NCBI GenBank assembly: GCA_028278205.1
Contig: JANQES010000122.1
Span: forward strand, 24,602-88,601
Source of the DNA: Rhodothermales bacterium
GTDB lineage: Bacteria > Bacteroidota > Rhodothermia > Rhodothermales > Bin80
Direction of reading: 5' to 3'
DNA length: 64,000 nt
Below are positions 52,270-59,613 of the stretch, piece by piece. Under the pieces are notes generated by a model that was given only the letters and a program-made list of their open reading frames with translations, did no database searches and was not told where the DNA came from. The translations under genes and the position numbers were made by a program. Every line of letters begins with the position of its first letter. Position 1 is the first letter of the stretch.

Positions 52270-53523
52270 ATGAAACGCTTTCTCTTAGCAGCCATCCCGG
52301 TACTGTTCATCGGCCTGGCGGTGGCAGGCTGCGACAGCGGCGTCTCGTCCGACGAACCCGAACCGAGGACCCGCCCGGTGGTCGTGCTCACCGAGCAGCA
52401 GCAACAACTCACCGACGCCGATAACACGTTCGGCCTCAAGCTCTTCCGGCAACTGGGCCAGGCCGAGGGCGACACCAACGTCTTCATCTCGCCGCTGAGC
52501 GTGTCGATGGCCCTGGGCATGACCCTCAACGGCGCTGCCGGCGATACCCGCACCGCCATGGAGAAAACCCTCGAACTCAGCGGCCTTTCGATGGATGAGA
52601 TCAACACAGCGTTTCGCGACCTGATCGATCTCTACACCACACTCGACGAACGCGTCCAATTCGAAATTGCCAACTCGATCTGGTATCGGGACGGCTTCTT
52701 CGTCGAACCCGATTTCCTCGAAATAAACGCCACCTACTTCGACGCCGTCGTGCAAGCGCTCAACTTCAGCAGCGCCGAGGCTTCGGAGATCATGAACGCC
52801 TGGGTCGAGGAAAAAACGCACGGTAAGATCGAAAAGATCGTCCCGGACGAGATCCAGGCGGACGTGGTGATGTACTTGATCAACGCCATCTATTTCAAAG
52901 GCGATTGGACCTACACCTTCGACCAAAACCTGACGCACGACGCGCCCTTCACCAATGCCGACGGTTCGAAGACGACGCTGCCGATGATGTCGATGCGCGA
53001 CGCGCGCCTCTCTTACACCCAGGGTGAAAATTACCAGGCCATCGATCTACCCTACGGCGACAGCCTCTTCTCGATGACTATCTTCCTCCCTCGCGAAGAC
53101 GTACCACTGCCCGAGTTCGTTGCCGGTCTCAGTCCGGAAGCCTGGACCGAGGCCACGGCCCGCCTCGCAACCGTCGATTTTGGGTTGCTGGAGATGCCCC
53201 GCTTCAAGCTCGAATACGATGTCTCGCTCATAGAAGCCCTGACTGCACTCGGCATGGGCGTCGCCTTCAATTCCCGCACCTCCGATTTCAGCCTCATCAA
53301 CCCTCACCGGGGCGATCTCTACATCTCTGAAGTCAGGCACAAAACATTCGTCGAGGTGAACGAGGAGGGTACCGAGGCAGCGGCGGCCACATCGGTGGAA
53401 CTCAGCATCGAGTCGGTTGGCGCCACGCCCATCGTGATGCGCATCGACCGGCCTTTCGTCTTCGCCATCCGCGAACACGCCAGCGGCGCCATCCTCTTCA
53501 TCGGCCAGGTAGGGTTTCTTTAA
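52270..53523 (+). CDS. Serpin (serine protease inhibitor), lipoprotein
   Basis: 417 residues. Lipoprotein signal with lipobox VAGC (MKRFLLAAIPVLFIGLAVAG). The serpin fold is recognisable: FGLKLFRQLGQAEGDTNVF, SPLSVSMALGMTLNGAAG, VMYLINAIYFKGDWTYTF, and the reactive-centre hinge NEEGTEAAAATSVE, with RPFVFAIREHASGAILFIG at the C-terminus. The hinge EEGTEAAAAT is the form of inhibitory serpins. Counting 17 residues from it, P1-P1' would be Glu-Ser. It probably protects the cell surface from proteases. Confidence 0.93.
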   Translation: MKRFLLAAIPVLFIGLAVAGCDSGVSSDEPEPRTRPVVVLTEQQQQLTDADNTFGLKLFRQLGQAEGDTNVFISPLSVSMALGMTLNGAAGDTRTAMEKTLELSGLSMDEINTAFRDLIDLYTTLDERVQFEIANSIWYRDGFFVEPDFLEINATYFDAVVQALNFSSAEASEIMNAWVEEKTHGKIEKIVPDEIQADVVMYLINAIYFKGDWTYTFDQNLTHDAPFTNADGSKTTLPMMSMRDARLSYTQGENYQAIDLPYGDSLFSMTIFLPREDVPLPEFVAGLSPEAWTEATARLATVDFGLLEMPRFKLEYDVSLIEALTALGMGVAFNSRTSDFSLINPHRGDLYISEVRHKTFVEVNEEGTEAAAATSVELSIESVGATPIVMRIDRPFVFAIREHASGAILFIGQVGFL

Positions 53524-53673
53524 TTTTGGATTTTGGATTTTAGATTTTGGATTGGCTGCCGTTCTGCTTGATCTTCAATAATCGAAAAAACCGCGCCGGT
53601 AGAAACGGGCGCGGCTTTTTCGTTTGGTAAAGAGGGATCGGAATCTTCCCAATCCAAAATCCAAAATCCAAAA
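53524..53673. repeat. Junction inverted repeat with terminator hairpin, GATTTTGG family (convergent)
   Basis: Outer arms TTTTGGATTTTGGATTTTAG and CCAATCCAAAATCCAAAATCC; inner stem 53581-53623 ATCGAAAAAACCGCGCC / GGGCGCGGCTTTTTCG. It abuts the stop codons of the serpin and MFS genes. Confidence 0.9.
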
Positions 53674-54903
53674 TCACGAAGCCCCTGCGATTTTGGGGGA
53701 TTCGGAGGAAGAGGTGGTCAGGCCCGGTTCGGGCAGGAAGAAGCGCACCAGGAGCGCCATGAGCACGATGGCGACGGCGGCGATGACGGTGTTGCTGAAA
53801 TAGCCGTATTCGGTAAACGTCAGGCCGGCCATGGCACTGCCGATGCCGAAGCCGACCTGCCCGATGGCAATAGCCAGGCTCATCAAGATGCCGCGTCGTT
53901 CGTCGGGGACGATGGCCGTCATCAGCGCCTGCAACGGGCTCGTGCGCATGGCCACCATCACCATCGCCACGCCGAAGAGCAGGTAGGCCATCAGCAGATC
54001 CGAGATCACGTACGTCGTGCCGATCATCACGAGGCCCAGGCCCAGGCAGGCCGTCACGACCAGCGGCTTGCGCCCGATGCGGTCTGAGACGCGCCCGGCC
54101 AGGGGGCTGGCTACCACGTTGGCGAGGCCGCCCACGAGAAACAACGAAGCGACCTCCGTGCCCGTCAGGCCGATGTCTTGTTCCAGCCACGAGGGCATGT
54201 AATAGACGTAGAGGCCGAAGCTGAGAAACATCAGGAAAAAACCCACGATGGCAGCCGCCGGGTCGCGCTCTTTCATCAGCCGGGCATAGTTGAGCACCGC
54301 CCGCTTGATCGTCAGCGGGTGCGGGTCGCGCTGCACGTCGGGTTGGGGAACGAAGAACCAGACCAGCAGCCAGGCCAGGCCCATCATCGCGGCGAAGGCC
54401 ACAAACGGCATCCGAAAGTCGAACTGATCGGCCAGGATGGTGCCCAGCGGGATGCCAACGATCTGGCCGAAGGCGATGCCGCTAAAAATCCATCCGTTGG
54501 CCCAGCCGCGTCGTTCGTAGGGAAAGTAATCGCCCACGTAGGCGACGGCGGCGCCGCTGAGCACCCCGCCGCCGGCGCCGGCCAGGCCGCGCACAGTCAG
54601 CAGGACCCAGAAACTATTAGCCAGACCGTGCAACGCCAACGCGATGGCCATGAAGCCGGTGCCGATAAGCAAGATGCGCCGCCGCCCGATCTTGTCGGAG
54701 ATCGGCCCGGTGATGAGCGCGAAGACGCTCAGCAGGAGCGCGTAGGACGTGCCCAACAGTCCCAGCAGCGCCTCCGAGACGCTCAGCGCCTCGCCGATGC
54801 GGGGCAGGATCGGGGCGATGATGATCACCTGGCTGCTGGCAGCAAACACCATCAACCAGAGGGCCAGGAGGATCAGATATGAATTGGTCTTCAGCTTAGC
54901 CAC
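53674..54903 (-). CDS. Major facilitator superfamily transporter
   Basis: 409 residues from GTG 54903 (VAKLKTNSYLILLALWLMVF); the longer frame to 55122 runs through the GGCAAATG repeat and was rejected, and TTG 54909 is another possibility. Twelve hydrophobic segments; the loop-2 motif is GPISDKIGRRRILLIG and its loop-8 counterpart AGRVSDRIGRKPLVV. Drug/proton antiporter-like; substrate unknown. Inner membrane. Confidence 0.9.
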   Translation of the reverse strand: MAKLKTNSYLILLALWLMVFAASSQVIIIAPILPRIGEALSVSEALLGLLGTSYALLLSVFALITGPISDKIGRRRILLIGTGFMAIALALHGLANSFWVLLTVRGLAGAGGGVLSGAAVAYVGDYFPYERRGWANGWIFSGIAFGQIVGIPLGTILADQFDFRMPFVAFAAMMGLAWLLVWFFVPQPDVQRDPHPLTIKRAVLNYARLMKERDPAAAIVGFFLMFLSFGLYVYYMPSWLEQDIGLTGTEVASLFLVGGLANVVASPLAGRVSDRIGRKPLVVTACLGLGLVMIGTTYVISDLLMAYLLFGVAMVMVAMRTSPLQALMTAIVPDERRGILMSLAIAIGQVGFGIGSAMAGLTFTEYGYFSNTVIAAVAIVLMALLVRFFLPEPGLTTSSSESPKIAGAS

Positions 54904-54988
54904 AGACAAGGAGGCGAAGACGCCGATTTCCTTTAAAAAGTTGGTCGGAACAACTGTTTGCTTGAGGTTAGGTTTCGGGATTTTGAGG

Positions 54989-55103
54989 AAATAGGCAAAT
55001 GGGCAAATGAGGCAAATGGGCAAATGAGGCAAATGAGGCAAATGAGCAAATCGGCAAATCGGCAAATTGTGATTTGATTGCCTTTTGCCCATTTGCCTTT
55101 TGA
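54989..55103. repeat. Junction inverted repeat, GGCAAATG word family (MFS/lipoprotein)
   Basis: Long run of GGCAAATGGGCAAATGAGG on the left (in the MFS 5' region) and TTGCCCATTTGCCTTTTG on the right, with the left arm much longer than the right. Confidence 0.85.
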
Positions 55104-55125
55104 CCACCTCCACTGCGAGCAAGCA

Positions 55126-55839
55126 TTACTTCTCTCGGACAGCGGGAAGCCACGGCAAGCCTCCGTCTTCAAGAACCTTGAACCGGATACGCGAATCACT
55201 GGCCTCGATGACTTCGATCTCCAGGCTCTTAAAGACGATTATGGGCGAGACATCCAGATCATACGTAAGCTCCTGCGTGGAGGCCGGCTGCGTCGAGCCA
55301 TCGAGATATTCACGGTAGACCAACTGGATTTGAGAACCATTTTTCCCGGTGTACACCAACGCCGCCTGAAACGACCCCTCTAGAAGGATGGGTGATACGC
55401 GCTCGAACTGAGAATCAGACGCCAGCCCTGTTTCTTGCCTGGCTTTGCGGCCGCCGGGCAACCGAATCCAGCCCTCACCTATCTCCCCGGTATTTCGTAT
55501 GTGGAGGCCATAGGACGCATCAGCATCTTTGACGATCACATAACCGTGTTTGCGATGTATTCTATGGGTTCCAAGCCATGCTAGATCGGGGTTATCGCGC
55601 AGCTTTTCATTGGCGCGAAACCGGCTATAGTCAAGCTCTTCTTGGGCATCCAGGGCGACGAACGTAGGAAGCATGTAGACCCGGGCTACGCCGATCATAA
55701 CGTTCCCCGTTCGGGTATACCGTATTGCATTGGGCGTGTAGGTCTTCCTGTCCTGGACGCGGGGTGTTATCTCGATGAGGCCTGATCCGCCTCCGCACCC
55801 CCAGAACAACAACACAAAGACAAAGAGAAACCGCTTCAT
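55126..55839 (-). CDS. Predicted lipoprotein
   Basis: 237 residues. MKRFLFVFVLLFWGCGGGSG is a lipoprotein signal with Cys15; GGAGG lies before the ATG. The body has short beta strands (GNVMIGVARVYMLP, AWLGTHRIHRKHGYVIVKD, IEVIEASDSRIRFKVLEDGG), with no domain that I recognise. Base composition looks more AT-rich than the neighbours. Surface or periplasmic. Confidence 0.75.
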   Translation of the reverse strand: MKRFLFVFVLLFWGCGGGSGLIEITPRVQDRKTYTPNAIRYTRTGNVMIGVARVYMLPTFVALDAQEELDYSRFRANEKLRDNPDLAWLGTHRIHRKHGYVIVKDADASYGLHIRNTGEIGEGWIRLPGGRKARQETGLASDSQFERVSPILLEGSFQAALVYTGKNGSQIQLVYREYLDGSTQPASTQELTYDLDVSPIIVFKSLEIEVIEASDSRIRFKVLEDGGLPWLPAVREK

Positions 55840-56023
55840 TTGTTTACCTCCAGAATATATTCTTATGTTGTCGGGTCACTTCACGTACATGAGGAAGCCC
55901 TTTTTGAGTACAACGTACTTCGCACTGGTGATTAGTCCAGAAAAGCATACCCTCCGTACCATCTATGTTATCCGTGTGCCCTACCTTTTAAGGGACACAC
56001 CCTGAATCATCCATCGGAACAAC

Positions 56024-56644
56024 ATGGAAGTAACGCAGACGCAAGGCAATGTGCGGGCGCTCCGGCTGTCTTATTTCACCGTCGTCTACAACGTGCTCGA
56101 AGGCGTGGCGTCGGTGGCGGCGGGGATGATGGCGGGCAGTGTGGCGCTGCTGGGCTTCGGGCTCGACAGCTTCGTCGAGTCGCTTTCGGGCAGTGTGATG
56201 ATCTGGCGTTTCCTGCCGCACGCTGCGCTGACGCCCCACGAAGCCGAGCAACGAGAACAGCGGGCGCTCAAGCTCGTCGGCTACACGTTTTACATCCTGG
56301 GCGCGTACGTGCTCTACGAAGCGGCCAGCACGCTCTACCTGGCCGAGGCGCCGTCGCCGAGTATCGCGGGCATCGTCATCACGAGCCTGTCGCTCATCGT
56401 GATGCCGGTGTTGTTTTTCGCCAAGCGCCACACGGGCCGGCACATCGGCAGCCGCAGCCTGCTGGCCGACGCCAAGCAGACGCTGGCGTGTGTGCTGCTC
56501 TCGGCAGCCGTCTTGCTCGGCCTCGTGCTCAACGCTACGCTCGGCTTCTGGCAAATCGACCCGATCATCGGCCTGCTCATCGCCGCCTTTCTGATCAAAG
56601 AAGGACGCGACGCGGTGAAGGAAGGCAAGGTGTGTAGCTGCTAA
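56024..56644 (+). CDS. CDF-like cation transporter without the cytoplasmic domain
   Basis: 206 residues and about five or six hydrophobic helices. LLGFGLDSFVESLSGSVMIW and RSLLADAKQTLACVLLSA resemble helices 2 and 5 of cation diffusion facilitators, where paired aspartates bind the metal. The normal C-terminal cytoplasmic domain (about 90 residues) is missing, and it ends with KEGKVCSC. It could be a membrane-only family member; I would not assign the ion. Confidence 0.75.
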   Translation: MEVTQTQGNVRALRLSYFTVVYNVLEGVASVAAGMMAGSVALLGFGLDSFVESLSGSVMIWRFLPHAALTPHEAEQREQRALKLVGYTFYILGAYVLYEAASTLYLAEAPSPSIAGIVITSLSLIVMPVLFFAKRHTGRHIGSRSLLADAKQTLACVLLSAAVLLGLVLNATLGFWQIDPIIGLLIAAFLIKEGRDAVKEGKVCSC

Positions 56645-56750
56645 TGCAACCGCAGATGAACGCGAATGAACGCGGATGGGACCGCAGATTGGGTGTTTTA
56701 AAAAGATCAATCTGTCATCTGCGTTGATCCGCGCCCATCTGCGGTTGCAC
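56645..56750. repeat. Junction inverted repeat, CGCAGATGAACG word family (CDF/methyltransferase)
   Basis: End arms TGCAACCGCAGATGAACGCG and CGCCCATCTGCGGTTGCA are almost exact, with tandem GAACGCGGATG inside. The right arm ends 20 nt before the methyltransferase ATG. Confidence 0.88.
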
Positions 56751-56769
56751 TATCCGACATCCAAAAAAC

Positions 56770-57573
56770 ATGAACGAATACATCGATACCAACCGCGAAC
56801 TGTGGGACCGCTGGACAAAGCTCCACGCGGCCTCGGCTTTTTATGACGTGGACGGCTTTAAGGAGGGCAAATCGACGCTGATGCCGGTCGAACGCGAGGA
56901 ACTCGGCGACGTGACGGGCAAGACGTTGCTGCACTTGCAATGCCACTTCGGCCTCGATACGCTGTCGTGGGCGCGGGCGGGCGCCGTCGTCACCGGCGTC
57001 GATTTTTCGCCGGGCGCCATCGACATGGCGCGGTCGCTGAGTGAAGAGTTGGACATCCCCGCGACGTTTCTCTGCGCCAATATTTACGATCTGCCGGAGA
57101 TGCCGGATACGCAGTTCGACATCGTCTTTACGTCCTACGGCGTGCTCACCTGGCTGCCCGACCTCGACGGATGGGCGCAGACCGTGGCACGCTACCTCAA
57201 GCCCGGCGGCACGTTTTACCTCGTCGAATTCCACCCCTTCATCTCGATGCTCGACGACGACGGCGAGCGCATCGCCTATCCGTACTTCCGCACCGACGCG
57301 CCGTTACAGTTCGAGGCCGAAGGCTCCTACGCCGCCGCTGACGACGAGGGCATCAAACAGACCTCCTACGAATGGCCGCACAGCCTCGGCGAGATCGTCA
57401 CGGCACTCCTCACGGCAGGCCTGCGGCTCGACTACCTCCACGAATTTCCCTTCAGCCCGTACCCCTTCCCCTCTTACCTCGAAGAAGACACGCCGGGCCG
57501 CTACGTCTGGAAAGACCGCTCCGTGACCGCACCGCTGTTGTTTTCGATCAGGGCTGCTAAAGAGGGTGAATGA
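56770..57573 (+). CDS. Class I SAM-dependent methyltransferase
   Basis: 267 residues. The Rossmann-type SAM-binding site is LLHLQCHFGLDTLSWAR (motif I variant, LQCHFG), then GVDFSPGAIDMARSLSEEL (motif II) and FDIVFTSYGVLTWLPDL (motif IV). The C-terminal part contains two Tyr/Pro-rich segments (SPYPFPSYLEED). The substrate is not evident. Confidence 0.9.
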   Translation: MNEYIDTNRELWDRWTKLHAASAFYDVDGFKEGKSTLMPVEREELGDVTGKTLLHLQCHFGLDTLSWARAGAVVTGVDFSPGAIDMARSLSEELDIPATFLCANIYDLPEMPDTQFDIVFTSYGVLTWLPDLDGWAQTVARYLKPGGTFYLVEFHPFISMLDDDGERIAYPYFRTDAPLQFEAEGSYAAADDEGIKQTSYEWPHSLGEIVTALLTAGLRLDYLHEFPFSPYPFPSYLEEDTPGRYVWKDRSVTAPLLFSIRAAKEGE

Positions 57574-57616
57574 TGCTGTTCCTGAACGTCGGCGCTTTGC
57601 TTCAACGGCGGCGCGG

Positions 57617-57660
57617 GTCATGAGTCATGGGTGAAGGACAAAAAACTCATGACCCATGAC
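57617..57660. repeat. Junction inverted repeat, CATGAGTCATGGG word family (convergent)
   Basis: CATGAGTCATGGGTGAAGG against ACTCATGACCCATGAC, with an A-run in the loop, between the methyltransferase and the convergent radical SAM gene. Confidence 0.8.
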
Positions 57661-57754
57661 AGCGAGCGCCGGCGAGCGTAATGACCAGTGACCAACACCA
57701 ACGCTCGCCCCAGGCACGTCATCGCAACACACCTCAACCGTCTCTCCCGGCACC

Positions 57755-59332
57755 TCACGCCATCATCCCCGCACGCGCCTTCGGTAAATCCACCGCGTCG
57801 GTCTCCATCGATTTGAGGTAGGCGTGGGGGTCGTGGTAGAGCGCGCCGTCGGGCAGCCAATCCCAGAGCCATTCGAGGTCGCGTTGGACGGGTTCGGTGT
57901 AGATCTCCGGCAGGTCGGTCGTCTCGCCGTTGAGGTAGCGGACGAGTTCGGGGTCGGTCTTGAGGCGCTCGCGCATCTTCATGTGATTACCCACGAGCTT
58001 GTGGCCGCGCTCGGAGGTCCAGCCGCGAAAGAGTTGTTCGAATCGCGTGACGCGGTGCTTGACGGCCTTGAACCGCCGGTAGACCGCGCGCTTCGAGAAA
58101 GCGTAGTCGTAGACGTCGCAGACGTGCGTGAAGAACTCCAGCCACGTGTAGTTTTTGGGCCGGACGTTCATCGAGTGAAGCTGGTTGAGGAAGTGATGCG
58201 GCACGTTGAGCACGCGGCCCTCGCGCTGATAGCGCAGGTTGTCCGGCGCGTTGCGGCCATACGACATCAGGAGCGAGAAATACGGAAAGGCGCCGGGCGC
58301 CAGATCCACGAATCGCTTCGTCAACTCGAACGGCTCCGGCCCTTCGTCGGCGTCGAGACCGAGGATCAGGTTGGCCTGCACGTAGGGGATGTAGCCGAGG
58401 ATCATGTTGATGTGCTCCGCCACGCGCTCGACTTTCTCCATCCCGTGCTTCGAGCGCAGCTTCGACTTGTCGCCGATGTCATACCACGACTCGATGCCCG
58501 GCAGCATGGCGGTGAAGCCGTTTTTCTGAAGCCGCTTGCAATTATCCTCCTTCAACAGGGCCAGCGACGTCTCGGCCACGAACGAGAGGCTGCCCGGCGG
58601 GATGGCCTCTTCGATGACGTCGAGATAATCATTGAAGCGGATGCCGAAGTTGGGATCGTGCCACGCTACCACCGAACGGGGCGGTTTGTTTTCGAGGATG
58701 AAGCGCAAATCCTCCTTCATCGGCTCGAACTCCAGCGGCTGGTACGGCACCAGCGCGTCGATGCAGAAGCTGCACGTGTAGGGGCATCCCAGGCTGCCGA
58801 TCACCGGAATCACTTTCATGATCGGCGCTTTTTCCAGGATGGGCATCATGAACTTCCACCGCTCCCGGACGCCGGGCAGATGCGAGGGCTGCTGTTTGGC
58901 CGAGAGAAACTGCCCCCGAGGCCGGTGCTGCGCGCAATCTTGCAGGATGTCCTGAATCAGCGTCTTGTCGCAAAAGCCGACGGCGTAGTCGAAATACTTG
59001 ACGGTGTCGTCCGGGTAGCTGCGCGAGTGCGGGCCGCCGAGGGCCGTCACGGCGCCCTTCGAGCGATAGTAGTTGCTCAGGGCGTAGGCCAGCATCGCGT
59101 TCTGCGAGAAGGCATTGATGAAGACAAGGTCGGCGTCGTCCGGCACGTCGCCGAGCAGGCGCGCGGGGCCGTCGTAGTAAACCATCGAGACGTCGTGGCC
59201 GAGTTCTTCGCACCAGATAGCCACCACCTGCGGCATGATGCTCTGGTTGTTGGGCCGCGAATACCGAGAAAACGCCTTCCTGCTCGTCGATTTACCCAGA
59301 ATGTCGATGACGGCGACTTTGAGCGTGCGCAT
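57755..59332 (-). CDS. B12-binding-type radical SAM protein
   Basis: 525 residues. The N-terminal part is a B12-binding-like fold (VAIWCEELGHDVSMVYYDG, then DADLVFINAFSQNAMLAYAL and ALGGPHSRSYPDD). The radical SAM domain begins GSLGCPYTCSFCIDALVPY with the CxxxCxxC cluster motif, and AWHDPNFGIRFNDYL and GLDADEGPEPFEL follow. The C-terminal about 130 residues are Lys/Arg-rich. The substrate is unknown. Transcribed toward the methyltransferase. Confidence 0.9.
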   Translation of the reverse strand: MRTLKVAVIDILGKSTSRKAFSRYSRPNNQSIMPQVVAIWCEELGHDVSMVYYDGPARLLGDVPDDADLVFINAFSQNAMLAYALSNYYRSKGAVTALGGPHSRSYPDDTVKYFDYAVGFCDKTLIQDILQDCAQHRPRGQFLSAKQQPSHLPGVRERWKFMMPILEKAPIMKVIPVIGSLGCPYTCSFCIDALVPYQPLEFEPMKEDLRFILENKPPRSVVAWHDPNFGIRFNDYLDVIEEAIPPGSLSFVAETSLALLKEDNCKRLQKNGFTAMLPGIESWYDIGDKSKLRSKHGMEKVERVAEHINMILGYIPYVQANLILGLDADEGPEPFELTKRFVDLAPGAFPYFSLLMSYGRNAPDNLRYQREGRVLNVPHHFLNQLHSMNVRPKNYTWLEFFTHVCDVYDYAFSKRAVYRRFKAVKHRVTRFEQLFRGWTSERGHKLVGNHMKMRERLKTDPELVRYLNGETTDLPEIYTEPVQRDLEWLWDWLPDGALYHDPHAYLKSMETDAVDLPKARAGMMA

Positions 59333-59434
59333 AGTCGGGTGAGGCTCGATGGGGAGGATCTCCGAAAGAAAAGCCCTTCACCCTTGAAGGGCAAGAATGT
59401 TTCGAATGCGCATGAGGGGATCAGGGCGTTGTTA

Positions 59435-59602
59435 CGGGGAACGGGGGAAAGGGAGAGAGGGGGAAAGGGGGATTTCGAATGTAGAATATCGAACAAGGAT
59501 TGAAGAATGTTGAAGGATCTAACAGCACTCGTCATTCGATATTCGACATTCCCGATCCTCTCCCTTTCACCCTCTCCCCCTTTCTCCCTCTCGATCAGAC
59601 CT
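59435..59602. repeat. Nested junction inverted repeat, GGGGGAAAGG and TCGACATTCG word families
   Basis: Outer words GGGGGAAAGGGAGAGAGG / CCTCTCCCCCTTTCTCC; inner words TTTCGAATGTAGAATATCG / CGATATTCGACATTCC. Two word families are nested concentrically in one junction. Confidence 0.85.
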
Positions 59603-59613
59603 CTCCCTCTCGA

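Noticed and set aside
53674..55122. Longer MFS protein starting within the repeat
   Set aside because: The extra residues (rich in His, Pro, Ile and Cys) are translated GGCAAATG repeat; the membrane protein starts after it.
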